Shown here in pieces: positions 1 to 11,432 of a stretch of 64,000 bases of DNA. The translations under genes and the position numbers were made by a program. Under the pieces are notes generated by a model. The model did not search any database. It was not told the DNA's origin and was given only the letters and a program-made list of their open reading frames with translations. Where the stretch lies: contig JABYQQ010000004.1 in NCBI GenBank assembly GCA_022605405.1, positions 1,426,001 through 1,490,000 of the forward strand, written 5' to 3'. Positions within the stretch are counted from its first letter, which is position 1; each line of letters starts with the position of its first letter. This DNA comes from Earliella scabrosa. Its lineage: Eukaryota; Basidiomycota; Agaricomycetes; Polyporales; Polyporaceae.

Positions 1-1594
1 CGTCAGCGACGCGCAGCGTGCCGATAAGCAGCACGGCGAAGCGTCCGCGGCTGGGAATCGACGACCACTCGCACCTCGCGCAGACGGCGCCCGCGACGCT
101 CGCCCCAAACTCTAACTCTAACCCAAATCACGTCGGCGGCAGCCCGACGTTCCCCTTTCGGCTCGACGTCGACCTCCCCGCGTCCTACCAGATCCCCTCC
201 CTCTCCTCGCTGCACTCGCCCCATCCGTCCCTCACCGCGCTCTACCCGAGCAGCAGCTCGATGCCGAGCATCATGAGCTCGAGCTCGTCCTTCCTCACGT
301 CGCCGTTTGGTCAGTCAACGCAGGCCCCGACGCTGCGCGCGGTGACGTTCCCGCACGGGACCGGCGGATCGCATTCGCATTCGCAGTCGCCGTACTCGCC
401 GCACGGCCACCCGTCCTCGAGCATCTTCGCGCGGAACTCGCACCACGGGCAGTCGAGCGCGAGCGCGGACAGGCTGTTCGCGGACCTGCTAGGGTCTGCG
501 GGCGAGCATGGGAGCGGCCCGGGGACGCATGGCGGCGGGGGGAACCAATTCCCGTCGTTTGATTGGCCCGTGCACTCGACGCAGGCGTCACAGCAGGGGA
601 CGCAGGGGCAGCATGAGAACGGTACGTCTCGTCTTCCTTCTATGCCTCCCGCGCGCGCGCACGTTGTGCCACTGCACTCTCTCCGCTGTGCTGTTCATTC
701 CTTCTGCTCCGCTCGGATGGGATGCTTGCCTGCTTCGGACGGTCTTTGTCTCTCTCTGTGGCTTCTGTCCACGTTCCTTCTCTCGCCGGACGCTTTAGCC
801 GTCGCGCGGCGCGTGCAGTCTGCAGCCCACTCGCTCCGCGCTGCGAGCCCGTCGCGATTCCGGAAGGACGGCTTCCATGACACGGGGCCTGTCCCTGCGC
901 CCGCGCGGACGCAGAGCATCCGGGAATGGGAGGGCGCGAGGCCAGGTTGTGACGTAGCGAGTGCGTGGTTTTGGGCGACGGGGGTCTCACGCGCCTGGGT
1001 TCATGTCTGGACTCTTTGCGTGCGCGGACTTTCCGCCCCGTTCTGGTCGGTGGCACGTTCTCCCGCCTTCTTTGATTGGGTGGCTTCGCGCGTTCGCCCG
1101 TGCGCCGTGTGGCACTGGAGCGTCTTCGTCTTCGAGCGAGTGTGTGCGCCGTCGTGGTCTTTGTACTTTTCGGCCCGCGGCGACTGTGATGCTTTGATGC
1201 CATCGGCCGTCGTCCCGACTCGGTTTCGTTGTGCTACCGCATGTAGTGGGCTCTGAACGTTAGATCGCTGACCCTTCGCCACATTCCGTCTCTTGTGCGA
1301 TCAACAGGTGCATCACAAGGCTCGCCGCCAAACGACAACTGGTTCGACATCTTCTCGACCTCGGCCGGGCCCGGAGCGGGCCTCGGGGGCGGGGGCGGAG
1401 GAGGGGGCGGGAACGGGCCGACGTCGGCGTCGGGCTTGTCTCTACCACCGCCGGTGCCGCCGCTGAACAGCGCGCGGTTCGGGATGTCGCCGGGGATGGG
1501 CCGGAAAAGGCTCAGGGATGACGGTGCGGGGAGCGATGGGAGCGAGGGGGATGAGTTGAGGAGGGAGAGGGAGAGGGGGGACGTGAAGAGCTAG
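1..1594 (+). CDS. Ser/Gly/Pro-rich protein, 3' part, function not recognised (5' end outside window)
   Basis: The reading frame is open from base 3 and has no convincing start in the window, so the gene is cut by the window edge. Exon 3..621 is followed by a GT...AG intron 622..1307 (donor GTACGT, acceptor AACAG) and a last exon 1308..1594; the frame continues across the junction through a Gly codon. The protein is low-complexity: Ser runs, a His/Ser-rich stretch, a poly-Gly run, and basic clusters (KRPR near the start, GRKRLR near the C terminus) that would suit nuclear localisation signals. No folded domain is visible. A transcription-regulator C terminus is possible, but this is only inference from composition. 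The 686-bp intron is about ten times the usual size in this window. Confidence 0.6.
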
Positions 1595-2350
1595 TCTCTG
1601 GCTCGGTGCGCTGCTCCCGCTGGTGTGCGGCGGTGGAGCTGCTGAGCTGGTGCGCAGAGCGCGTTGGATGCGCTGGGAGATCTTGGACCCCGCGCGTGGT
1701 CGCTCGCTGTCGTGTCGTGTGAGACACGATGGCCGGGGAGGTCGCGGAGTGGGGATGCACCTGGTGCAGAGTCTGGATGGAAGAAGAAGAGCATATTGGC
1801 GAGCGCAGGTTGGGTTGGGGAGTAGAAGTCACGGTCATGCACATGCACTTGCATTGTAGTCGTCTTGTTACATCAGCATCTTGGACTCGTCTTAGTGCAG
1901 TTACCATAGCTCTCGTGTACGAAGTATATACATCGCTCTCGGATGTTCTCGAGCCGTACACACCGCGGCATCAAGTACACCACGTTAGGCGCGATGTGGT
2001 GACAACGCGCACCGCTGCCCGTCTCGAGCCTGCTCGAGCGACCTTGCTTGTGCGAGAAAGTCATAGAGGCTATTTAGATGTATCATGTTACATCCGGCCC
2101 CGAGTGACAATCGAGTCGCTCAGACGACTAAGGGGCCGCGGGAGGCATACATTCCCTTGAAGTGCGAACCATAAGCGTTATGAACCGACGCTCGTTGTGT
2201 CCTGACTTCCAAGAGAAAGCGTAAGATAGGTGAGTACAGCGACTCGGAAAAGTCATCTCGATTCGACACGACGTAAGTAGTACACGAAGGAAATGGTGAC
2301 ATTGGGAACTTCAGATGACATTTGCCCCACCATTCGCATGATCATTCAGT
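1595..2350. other. intergenic, no gene seen
   Basis: This lies between the tail of the first gene and the 3' end of the minus-strand F-box gene, so it holds two converging 3' ends. I see no conserved reading frame, tRNA or repeat in it. Confidence 0.6.
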
Positions 2351-4920
2351 CTAAGCTTTCTTCTTCTTGGGAACTGGCAGATTCACGCCCGGCCGTAGTA
2401 ACGCCTTCCCACTTGGTGAATAGACATAGACAGTGCCATCCTGTATGCAAGCCGCGGCATTTTCCTTGCCATGCCTGCTGCAGTGTCAGCCCGGCGGCAT
2501 CAATGCTCGAACAGAGAGCAGACTCACACATCCGCCAGGTGGTTCTTCATCACGTCCCCATGCGCGTTGAAGTCGACGCATAAAGAACAGGCCCATACGC
2601 TTTGGTAAGCATGAAGAGACGGCGCGTGTTTGGCTGCCTCGACCTGGCGCACCAAGGGTAGCTCGTTGTCACCGACGCGTACCCACTCCTTGTGCCAGGC
2701 CATGGATTCCCCACGGGTAGGTAATGTGCTCGAGTGACGCAGCTGTGCGTGATACCTCATGAGTATGGCCATGGCACGTTATTCGAAATGTACTCACTGC
2801 TGCTTCCCATGCGTATGCGCGGCGCAAGCCATCCTTGAGGCACCGTTGACAATATAGACGAGCTTCGCATTTATCTAGGTCCGTCGCGAGAGCGCATGCC
2901 GGGTCCAGACCCAGAGTCCGCACAATGTGAGATAGTGTTTTCACGACATCTCGCACATCATGGAAGAAGTTGACTGGGTCGAAAGCGACGGACAACGCGC
3001 CGCTTTTGTCGCGACGTTGCGTGAGAGAGGCCGCCGTGTGTACGTAGTCAGCCCGAGCACAACCTATATACTCGAGCCACGGGTAGGATGAGACCTCAGA
3101 GCTTGGCCGCTGGTACGCACAGGGATGTGCAAGCACGGCAGGGAAGCGCAAGCGAGCTTTGCAGTGTTTACACACCCACACGGCGACGGCCAGCTCTAGT
3201 GGGTCCTTCACTTGGGGGGATGGTTTCAGAAGCGTCCGTAATTGTGACCTGAGCATGTCGGTCTTCTCCGCCAACCAACGTGCTGCGAGCGTCGGTATGA
3301 TTGCTAGGAAATCATTGCTGGTGATCGTTCGCGTGGAAGGAGCTTCGGCCAGCGCCCGACACTCCTTCATGAGTGCGAACTCGATACATGGGGGTCGGAT
3401 GTCCATCTGCGGCGTTCTCGGAAGCTGGACGTAATGAGTGAGGATCGCTTCTTCTAGAGCCTGCAGTCGCTCTGTCCAACCACGTTCCTTGCGAACTGTA
3501 TGAAACAGGTCATTCACGGCCCGCGAGATTTTTCTCCAAGCTGTGAATATCGACGTTGAGCAGGTGTCACCCGCGGCACAGTAGTTGGTGACGTACGAAG
3601 CGGAGAATGTTCACCCAACACGTCCGCGACTGGATGCAGTTTGGCTATGCGCTCTGCACATCGTTCGCCGAGGAAGTCAATTTCTTCTCCCCATCCAGTC
3701 TGCCTGGAGCGGTCTATGATCCTGTAGGCAGAATCGCGGTAGCGTGAGAGTTGAAGAAGTATAGCGTCACCGATGGTGCCTACTCTTTGAGCTGCGATTT
3801 TCTTCGGGACGATTCTTCGCGTCTGATCCACAGATTGCACTCGTCCTGGAACTGTTGTGTTTTCAGTGCAATGAAGGGGGAGCAAACTGCTGACGATACA
3901 TACTCTCTTGAGACCTATCTTGACCGCTTTCCGGGTCTTGATGAAGGACTGGACAGCGTCATCGCCTCTGTTGGGACGCTGTAGGAGGGCGTGGTATTTC
4001 GCAACAAAGTTGTCCACTTGAGCTTTGGAGTAGCTGAGATACCACACACACCAAATGAGTGAGTGTTGTTCCGCGCGGCTGGGTTTAACTCACAAGTGTG
4101 AGACGAGACCGTCGACGTTGCATACATCCTCGACGTTCACCCTTGGGTCGACTGACTTCACAAGACGGCGTGCGTCCTCCACCCAGTACGTGCTGCACAA
4201 AGCCAGAAGATGTCAGACCATGTGTCAGAACCATGAAAAGTGGACAAACATAGTTGGCAAGGTTCGACAAGTCCTGCAGTACCGCTTGCACCATACCCAG
4301 ATAGCATCATGGAGATCCGATGCGCCGCAGTTCTGCCAGACCGCAAGCATCAGCGAGTCATGCATGAAGGCGATGAAACAAATCCGCCCAGACAAGCTGA
4401 CGTACATGACAATGCGGCGAGTAGAGCAGATGGATCCACGCCGGGTCGCTCATGTGAATGAACTTTGAGCGGATAGGGAGGTCCTGGGCGTGTGTCTGCA
4501 GTACTCGATCCCAGACCGACTTCTGGGTTCTCTTGTCGAGGAGTAGCTCTTTGAACGTCTTGCATGTGCGTATTAGATTGCATAGATCGCCCGGACCCAG
4601 TTGTCTGCAGATCTAAGCCTAGCGTCAGTCACGTTGGCTGGTTAGGCCCGTAACGGGAGGCATACCTCGGTTTTGAGCTCAACTGGCAGTTTCGTCAGTA
4701 GGAAAGCCTCTCGAAAAACCGGTAGGGAGGGCTGAGCAGCTTTCCGTGTCTTCCGTGCGGCGCGAGGGGGTCTGGAGACGACCTTCGCTGAATCGATGGT
4801 CTTGCGAGGGCCGCCGCGTGCTATGCCCTGACGCAAAGGAGCAGCTCGATCCAAGTTCGCACTGGCAGTGGCATTTGTATCCGTGTTCAGACCCGCCTTC
4901 TTTCGTGCTCGAGTTTGCAT
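2351..4920 (-). CDS. F-box domain protein with Cys-rich C-terminal half
   Basis: Eight exons on the minus strand: 4920-4666, 4612-4406, 4332-4250, 4192-4094, 4033-3597, 3540-2798, 2742-2528, 2477-2351; 721 aa. The first exon has a basic N terminus. The F-box-like helices span about residues 78-115, starting at KLPVELKTE and continuing across the first intron into a stretch with LIRTCKTFKELLL. F-box proteins usually recruit substrates to SCF ubiquitin ligases through Skp1; that role is inferred from the family. Further on are Cys pairs CKHC (484-487) and CQRC (591-594), with extra Cys and His around them, possibly metal-binding. The protein ends in a Lys-rich tail. It is divergently paired with a paralogue at 5248-6735 with matching intron phases, which supports the model. 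Confidence 0.75.
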
Positions 4921-5247
4921 GGGAGCCTGCGCTGCTGGACAATATGTAGCGGGTTATTGAGCAACACAGTGGTGGACGTGGTTGCGGCAAAAGAATGAGT
5001 GAAGCGCTGGTCATGTTCGAGTTTGTTGAAACGCCCATTCCTGATTGAGCGAACAAAGGAACGAAGTGTTGAGTCAAGGTCTATACTGAGCACTTATGTA
5101 CCGTAGCTAGAAATACTCACGTTATGACCGTACAGCTACGACGGTTAGCATGATCAGTGTTCGGACTATACTGTACCAGCGTGACCTCACGGGAGAGGAC
5201 AGTGCGTTACGGAACGCGCTACGTCACACGTGACGTAACGCGTCGCG
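4921..5247. promoter_or_regulatory. shared divergent promoter of the two F-box genes
   Basis: The two F-box paralogues are head to head, so this short spacer must carry both promoters. At 5221-5236 there is an inverted repeat ACGTCAC-AC-GTGACGT. It contains CACGTG (an E-box core) overlapping TGACGT (a CRE/bZIP-type core). It ends only 11 bp before the ATG at 5248, so if it is a true promoter element the downstream ATG at 5335 is the likelier start of the plus-strand gene. Use of the element by a particular factor is inference. Confidence 0.35.
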
Positions 5248-6735
5248 ATGACAGAAACCAAGGCGCCTAAACGGTTGCCTGCTCACACCCCTCTGAGTCT
5301 CCAACCACTTCTCTTCCACCCATCTCGAACGGCCATGCCTCCTCCTCGAAAGAGAGCAAAGACTGCGAAAGGCCCGAAATATGCCACAACGCTTGCGAAC
5401 TCCGCCTCCGACGTTACATCTACGTCGGGACCGGTTACCCATACTACAACGTTAACGAATGGCGCCCTCCATGACCTACCTAACTTTCCAATGGAGTTGC
5501 AGCTCCTGGTGCGTCTCACGCTCTAACAGTATATGAATGAATTGCCTGATACTCTCCAGATCTTTTCCTTTGCGCATCCTCGAGATTTACTCAATCTTGC
5601 CCGTACTTGCAAGAAATTCCGTGCGTTCTTCCTTCATCGAAGCAACGCGCGACTGTGGAAAGCCTCGCGGGAGAATGTTGGGAACCTACCTGAATGCCCT
5701 CCGTCTCTTAGCGAGCCTGCGTTTGCCCTTCTGCTTTTCTCCACGCACTGCCAGGTGAGTTCTGCTCGCATCTCGTATCTGCCTGACCCTCAGCTCAACG
5801 GTTCAACCCGTTCCGTTCCCAGATTTGCGGCCATGCTGGCGTTCGCAAGCCCGTATGGACGTGGTTCAAGCGGTATTGTGCGAAGTGTTGCGGAAAGATG
5901 TCAGTGAGCTCACCTCGCCGCAGTCTATATGTCATACTGACAATCGCGAAACCACAGGTCTGAGCCGTTTGAACGGGTCGCCTCACGATTGTGGAAGCTA
6001 GACAAGGATATCATAGGCATCGACCATACCGTTATGAGAAACTCGAACATGGTGTATCAGAGAATGGTGGCTATCTTCAACGTTCACAAATGGTGAGAAG
6101 TCAAATATGTCACTGCCGCATAAACACGTTCTTCGATTATTGACCTCCGACATCTCATATCCGTCTCACACTTAGGGGGTTCGAGAAAACTCAAGTGGAC
6201 AGATTCATCGCGAAGTATAACGAGTTACCACGACCAGTATCTGACGAGATGCGGAAAGCACTTATTAGGCAGCAGGTTGAGGAGTGCATGGCGCGGACAC
6301 AGTTTCAGAAACTATGCTCCAAGTGGTGGGAGGAGCAGGAAAGGGAAAGGGAGGCCGAGTTAGAAATGAGGCGCAATGAGCGGCTCTGCGAGTACGTCCG
6401 AACGATGTGGTCGCCAGCTACCATCGCTAACCAGGTCACCAGGATCGTGACACGTCTGCGGAGAACAGGATGGAAAAAGGAGCTCGACTACCTTGGTGAG
6501 GACGGAATCCAAGATATCGCGATGCTTCCTGGCATGCGACAGTCAGCGAAACTCACTGAGCGACGTTCGTCCTGTCCTGATCTACGATGCTCAGTAACCG
6601 ACTGATGATTGTTATTCAGGCTGGGAGCAAGTGATGTATGTTCTCAAACCATTCTTGAACAAAATCAGGGAAGAGCGAATCGAGCAGGAAGGCACGGAAT
6701 TACGTCGCCGATCACGAACCCGGTCTCATCGTTAG
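5248..6735 (+). CDS. F-box domain protein, short paralogue
   Basis: Six exons: 5248-5508, 5560-5754, 5823-5899, 5958-6092, 6176-6564, 6620-6735. It is 390 aa from the ATG at 5248, or 361 aa from the ATG at 5335, where the protein begins MPPPRKRAK and better resembles the basic start of its neighbour. The F-box region is LPNFPMELQLL joined across a 51-bp intron to a stretch with LLNLARTCKKF. Intron positions and phases match the first five introns of the divergent gene at 2351-4920. Alignable blocks include KRYC, the VWTW/IWVW block, the QVD.F.AKY block and the TGW..E.D.LGE block. It stops soon after the W-containing block and lacks the roughly 350-residue Cys-rich C-terminal half of its partner. 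Truncation or lineage-specific shortening are both possible. Confidence 0.7.
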
Positions 6736-6972
6736 AATCGTCTTCAGAGAAGTGGGCGGTGAGGATAACGGCGCGCTAGTACTCATGCCGGACTCCTCGA
6801 ATGGGGCGATCTGACTGTGTTCATGTTGCCGCGCCATCCGTCGTCGGAGACGAGCACTTAGGAGATGTTGAGGTTGACTGTAGATTCGGAAGTCGAGGAT
6901 TCGTAGGATCTGTGCCTGGTTAACGCCAAACGGTACGTAGAGTATGTGCAGGCTTCCCAGTACGATACACTA

Positions 6973-9168
6973 CTACGCCCTCGTACGGGAGCTATGAAAC
7001 ATGCCTTTCGCTCGACCCACCAGAGACTGAAGCCAAAATGACATTCTTGTGACTGGTCTCCTCACCGAAACCGGGTTTGAGGAGGTATCCGAACGAGCTG
7101 CATTCATTGCCGTCACTCCCTTGCCCTGTCCTTCTTTATCCGGCCTCCCTCCGCCTCCGGTCCTACGGTTTCCCATTCTTCTATCGCTGTTGTCGCACGT
7201 ACTGTCTTCCCGATTCTGCAGCTCAGCTCGAGTCTGCATTGTGTCCCGGAACTCAATGGCAGTGAGCGTGAAGGATGGAGAGCTCAAGGACCCGCTCGGT
7301 GATAGTGGGCCGTAATCGCCTGCGAGCTCAAAGCTGAGTTTGCACATCAGCTTCCACTTGTGGATCCATCCGTATATTCCCAGGTAGAACTGCTTTTCAA
7401 GGTGGGGCCAAGAGCAAATATGGTCGGCCGGACAACGGTGACATGGTGAGGTCGAGATGTTGGAATCTGAGTTCAGCGAGTCGAGGTCAACGACATTCAC
7501 CCAGACATAGTCCAATTCGTCTGGTGGTGTTGATTTGGCATATCCATGGCACCTTCCGAACTGTATGGCGACCCTGCAAGAGTATCCAAAGCCTAGGTCG
7601 GGAAGCACCACAACCGTCGCTGACGGTGAGCCCCATAACTCCGTCGTAGTGACCTTGAATCCATCGGTCTGATTCTTAGAGCAATCCCTCGAGAAGACAT
7701 GTTCTGGGAGACGGATTGGAGCAGAGAACACATGGTTCATCGGAATGTAGAGCGGTGGACGGAGAGGCGCCGCCTGCAATAGCGGCTCCTCTATGAGGAT
7801 GTCTCTCCACTGGCGGATCGCCTGGCACCCTCGAGTTCGACTAGAGATGAAGCGTTTATCATCAATAATCGTCACTCGACAGGTGCGTAGTGTGTGTACC
7901 GGAAGTTTGACGGACTGCGACGTGCGAGAAGGCACGGGCTTGCCTAGGAAGAGGAGTGCAGGTACCCACTTCGCGCGGCCCCGACGCCGAGCATCGTCAT
8001 CCACAACGCGCAGGTGCCAAGACAAGTTTGCAAAAGCCATGTTGTGGATCTCGATGACAGGAAGTCGTGCTCGGATGCCATGAGGAGTGACGGAGAAGTT
8101 GAGGAGGCCGTCGCTCTGCTGCTCAATATATGCTGTGTCAAACGACTGTAGCGCATTCTGCAACTGAACACTCACTGCGGAATCGATTTCATCATGGTGG
8201 TCCCACAGAGCATTTGTGGACGGAGCGTATGTGATGTTTCCCGCGTTCACGAAATCCCCTGGAGAGGCCGCAAAGAGAGAGACGGTCGACCCAAGATCGG
8301 GTGACGGCGGCCCATTTCTCGACATGATAATCCCTGTCAAGGAAATTGTGTCGCCCCAGGCAAAGAGAGTCGTATCGGGTGATTGTTTCATGATCTCCTC
8401 CTGCAGACGCCGGAACGCCTTCCTGCCCTCGCCATACAGCGTCGGCAAGCTAACATCAAAGAGCCCGAGGAGGCAGTACGCCTCATCTTCTAGTCGCGTT
8501 GTCTTCCTATGCGCTGCCCACGACATGCGCTGCGCGATACTCATGTCCGCCGGACGCTGCTCGAGCCGGAGGATTGATGCGGGTATACTTGTGATCCGTT
8601 CCAGCGCGGCAGCCAGGTCCGATCTTGAGCCCACGTACTCCCAGGAAGCGGACAGGAAGTGCACGGCCTGAGGCGCGATGAGCTCTTGCAGCGTCCACCC
8701 TCTTTGATGCCACTTGCTTCTGCTGAACCTCTGATAGAAGGACACCCTCTGGTCGTCGCTTGCAGCCGCACGACTGGGTGAATGAACGTCACTGAGGTGG
8801 GCGTAGCACACGAGAGCGAGGGAGTAGTAGCGGAACATGGAGTTGATCGCCTCGGAGAGCTCCGCGCTGCTCGTCTTGTCGATGCAGCAGGTGTCGATCC
8901 AGACCCACTTGTATCCGTTCAGGGACGCGAGTTGGCAGCACATTCTGATCTTGTCCGAGACGAGATCGTGCGGGTCCTCGCCAGACTGAGCGCATCGGGC
9001 ATGGACGACTTGAATGTCCTGGAATGAGTCTTCCTTCTCGTCCCAGACGTGGGACAGGATCGCATATCCCTCTCGGACGGCCTCGGGAGTGATGAAGTAG
9101 TGAAGATATAGGGTCCCCGAGTGGAGGAGCCACATCGATGCGCCTGACAGGACATAGTCACGGTTCAT
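6973..9168 (-). CDS. HET (heterokaryon incompatibility) domain protein
   Basis: A single-exon reading frame of 731 aa. The N-terminal part has the HET-domain signature order: YAILSHVW (35-42), then WVWIDTCCIDK, then the SEAINSMFRYY block and GWTLQELIAP. After it come the RMSWAAHRKTTRLEDEAYCLLGLFDV and LYGEGRKAF blocks usual in basidiomycete HET proteins. In ascomycetes HET proteins trigger cell death after fusion of unlike strains; most basidiomycete copies have no tested function. The C-terminal half is not recognisable. Start choice: the ATG at 9168 gives the longest frame, but the ATG at 9135 (MWLLHSGTL) starts closer to where such proteins usually begin. Confidence 0.85.
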   Translation of the reverse strand: MNRDYVLSGASMWLLHSGTLYLHYFITPEAVREGYAILSHVWDEKEDSFQDIQVVHARCAQSGEDPHDLVSDKIRMCCQLASLNGYKWVWIDTCCIDKTSSAELSEAINSMFRYYSLALVCYAHLSDVHSPSRAAASDDQRVSFYQRFSRSKWHQRGWTLQELIAPQAVHFLSASWEYVGSRSDLAAALERITSIPASILRLEQRPADMSIAQRMSWAAHRKTTRLEDEAYCLLGLFDVSLPTLYGEGRKAFRRLQEEIMKQSPDTTLFAWGDTISLTGIIMSRNGPPSPDLGSTVSLFAASPGDFVNAGNITYAPSTNALWDHHDEIDSAVSVQLQNALQSFDTAYIEQQSDGLLNFSVTPHGIRARLPVIEIHNMAFANLSWHLRVVDDDARRRGRAKWVPALLFLGKPVPSRTSQSVKLPVHTLRTCRVTIIDDKRFISSRTRGCQAIRQWRDILIEEPLLQAAPLRPPLYIPMNHVFSAPIRLPEHVFSRDCSKNQTDGFKVTTTELWGSPSATVVVLPDLGFGYSCRVAIQFGRCHGYAKSTPPDELDYVWVNVVDLDSLNSDSNISTSPCHRCPADHICSWPHLEKQFYLGIYGWIHKWKLMCKLSFELAGDYGPLSPSGSLSSPSFTLTAIEFRDTMQTRAELQNREDSTCDNSDRRMGNRRTGGGGRPDKEGQGKGVTAMNAARSDTSSNPVSVRRPVTRMSFWLQSLVGRAKGMFHSSRTRA

Positions 9169-10382
9169 TATCAGGATGACACCTAACCGTGCAACGAAGA
9201 AGAGTGCGTAATCTCACGTTCGCTAGTGATGTGCGTCGCCTGCGGGTTTGTCGAGGCAGCTAACAGCCCGGGGGATTACGCTGTCACGACCCGGAACTGG
9301 GAGCGATATGGCACAAGAGTACGCGGCGGTGCGAAAGTGAACCTGTGAATATTGGCGTCAGTCAGAGGTTCTCTCAGTGAGCGTTTGTGTAAAGTGCGTA
9401 CAAACAGGAAGAGATATGGGATGGTATAGGCGGTGACCGGTCGATGGCGCACTCGCAGCTAGATGATAAGGTATACAAGCGAAGTAAAGAAGCGGGCAGG
9501 TTGCGGAAGAGAACGGCGGGATCACGGGACTGAGCAGGGGCGATGCAGTCTACAGTGCCATACTGTTGACGTTCGGCGCTCGATACTACATCATACATCG
9601 TTCTTTGTCTTGTCGGGACGTACCTGCCAGTCGCCATGCTTCCTTCGGTGGTAATAAGTCCTAATTTCAAAACAAATCAAGGTCAGACGGCTAAGGGACA
9701 GGAAAGTTTGGCAGAAGCACGTAGTACCTGGCGTATGGCGGCCTTCATGTGAGCCCTAACGACCTGAACATAGGCGTAGTTTGGGCTCGTTGTATGTGGG
9801 AGCACGCAAACAATATGCAGCAGCGGTGTCCACGGAAGGAAGAGGGTACATTGTTCAGAGAACTTGACAGTACGTCATGATCACCGCCCATGTCACCGAA
9901 ATGATGTCTGTCCGTGGGATCTTCCTAAGGTAGCGTTATATGAATGATACGCAGAGCACTCCGTCTACCTGATATATGAAGGTTCAGACTCGATGACAGC
10001 ATGTTGTGATTTGAATGCCTCACCAGCACATTCGTCACCTCCCTTCGTTGCAATCACGAGCGCACGGTTGACGTAGCAGCGATGCCTCGCGCATGACACG
10101 TATCTGAAATCATCTTTCTGGCGGATCTCACTGAGACGGCCATCGCGCAGGTACGCCGGTACGCCGATCAAATCAATCCGAAGGAGGTAATCCTCAGGCT
10201 TCTTTCAAGGCAGGGACAACATACAGGATTGCAGTCGCGCACTATTCAACACACTCAGCTTACATCGATGACACGGAGCAACAGTAACGCAGTACACACC
10301 TGTTCGACATGGTTGCCTGTCAAGTAGCTACGCGATCCAGCCCTTCATATTATCGTCTTTGCACATTGCAAGGGCCTAGCAT
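9169..10382. other. intergenic, no gene seen
   Basis: About 1.2 kb upstream of the HET gene and downstream of the first family B gene. Only short unsupported frames occur here, such as 9374-9670 and 9965-10171 on the minus strand. I see no domain, splice-supported frame or repeat. Confidence 0.5.
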
Positions 10383-11432
10383 TCATTTCAGCGCCAATTG
10401 CTGGAGCATCTCCCGCAGCACGCGCATCTGTATCTCGCTCACCTCGCCCTTCTCGCGCATCTCGTGCAGCCAGCCGTCCCGCGAGTGCATCCGTGCGAGA
10501 ACCCGAAGATACGCGATGTCCGAGACGCCTTGTGCATGGAGAAGCGAGTGGATGCGCTCGACGTCGGGGACAGGGAGGCCAAATGAGAGCAGCATGTCAC
10601 GGATGGATGGAGTGTTTGAGGGAGAAGCGATGGTGGATGCGGAGGTAGGAATGGGGATCGTCGAGGATGAGGATGGCACCGAAGACGTGGAAGAGCCCTC
10701 TATGGTAACCGAGGGATTGACTGACGTTCCATGGTCCTGAGGCTCGCGGTTGAAGGCGCTTGGCGAGGTGTATACCCTCCCCAGATTCGGGAGTCTGTTC
10801 TGCTGAGTATGATGGGTAGAGGGGCCCTGTAAGTGGTGTAGGTGCTGTGAGGCGATCTGTGTCACGTATATAGGCTCTGCATACGTACAGACTTGCGTGT
10901 TGTACGCCGAGCTTCCATGGACAGATGGCATTTCAGCGCTCTCTTGAGGTAGAAAGTCACCGGCCACGCATCCTCATACTGCTCTGCCAGAAACGGGAGC
11001 CTTCTGATCACCTGGGGGTCTATAGCATTAGATCTATGGGTCAGATTGATGGGGAATATCAAATCGCCGACCTCTTCCTTGATTTTCTGCATCAGGCTTG
11101 GATCTTGGTGTTTGTATGGCACTTGAATTTCGACGCCATGCTCCACCCATACCTCCCTGATGAGTTTCTGTCGTTGTGGTATCAGGTCAGGTTACGAACA
11201 AGCCAGTTGATTAGACGCGAGGCTCACGAGGATCTCTCTGAACTCGTCTGGAACGTCGCGAAGCCCCATGCGGCTTTGGAGGGTCTCTCTTCCACTCTTG
11301 GCGTATAGACGTTGTGGATTGGAACGGGGAGTGAGAATGACTCGTTCTGCAAGAAGATGATTCAAGGAATGTCACGGGCAGAATAAGGGGGATCGACCTA
11401 CTGTATGGTGCAGGACGTCGTGCTGACTCCAT
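10383..11432 (-). CDS. family B protein, copy 1 (function not recognised)
   Basis: Five exons on the minus strand: 11432-11402, 11346-11228, 11167-11072, 11011-10889, 10856-10383; 280 aa. I do not recognise the family, but two more copies lie in this window (21885-23131 and 46178-47356) with the same exon plan. The intron phases are 1,0,0,0 in all three, and exon 3 is 96 nt in all three. Shared blocks are an N-terminal VILTP..NPQRLY segment, an EHGVEIQVPY segment rich in charged residues, the block AWPVTFYLK, a variable Ser/Pro-rich linker, and a helical C terminus with YLRVLARM, RDGWLHEM and SEIQMRVLREML. No signal peptide or membrane segment is visible. Conservation of splice frames argues for real genes. 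Confidence 0.7.

Noticed and set aside
640..1203. 187-residue frame on the minus strand
   Set aside because: It lies inside the long intron of the first gene, has no recognisable content and overlaps other random GC-rich frames.
5509..5529. 21-bp intron in the short F-box gene
   Set aside because: Too short to be spliced; the 51-bp intron 5509-5559 gives the F-box continuation seen in the paralogue.
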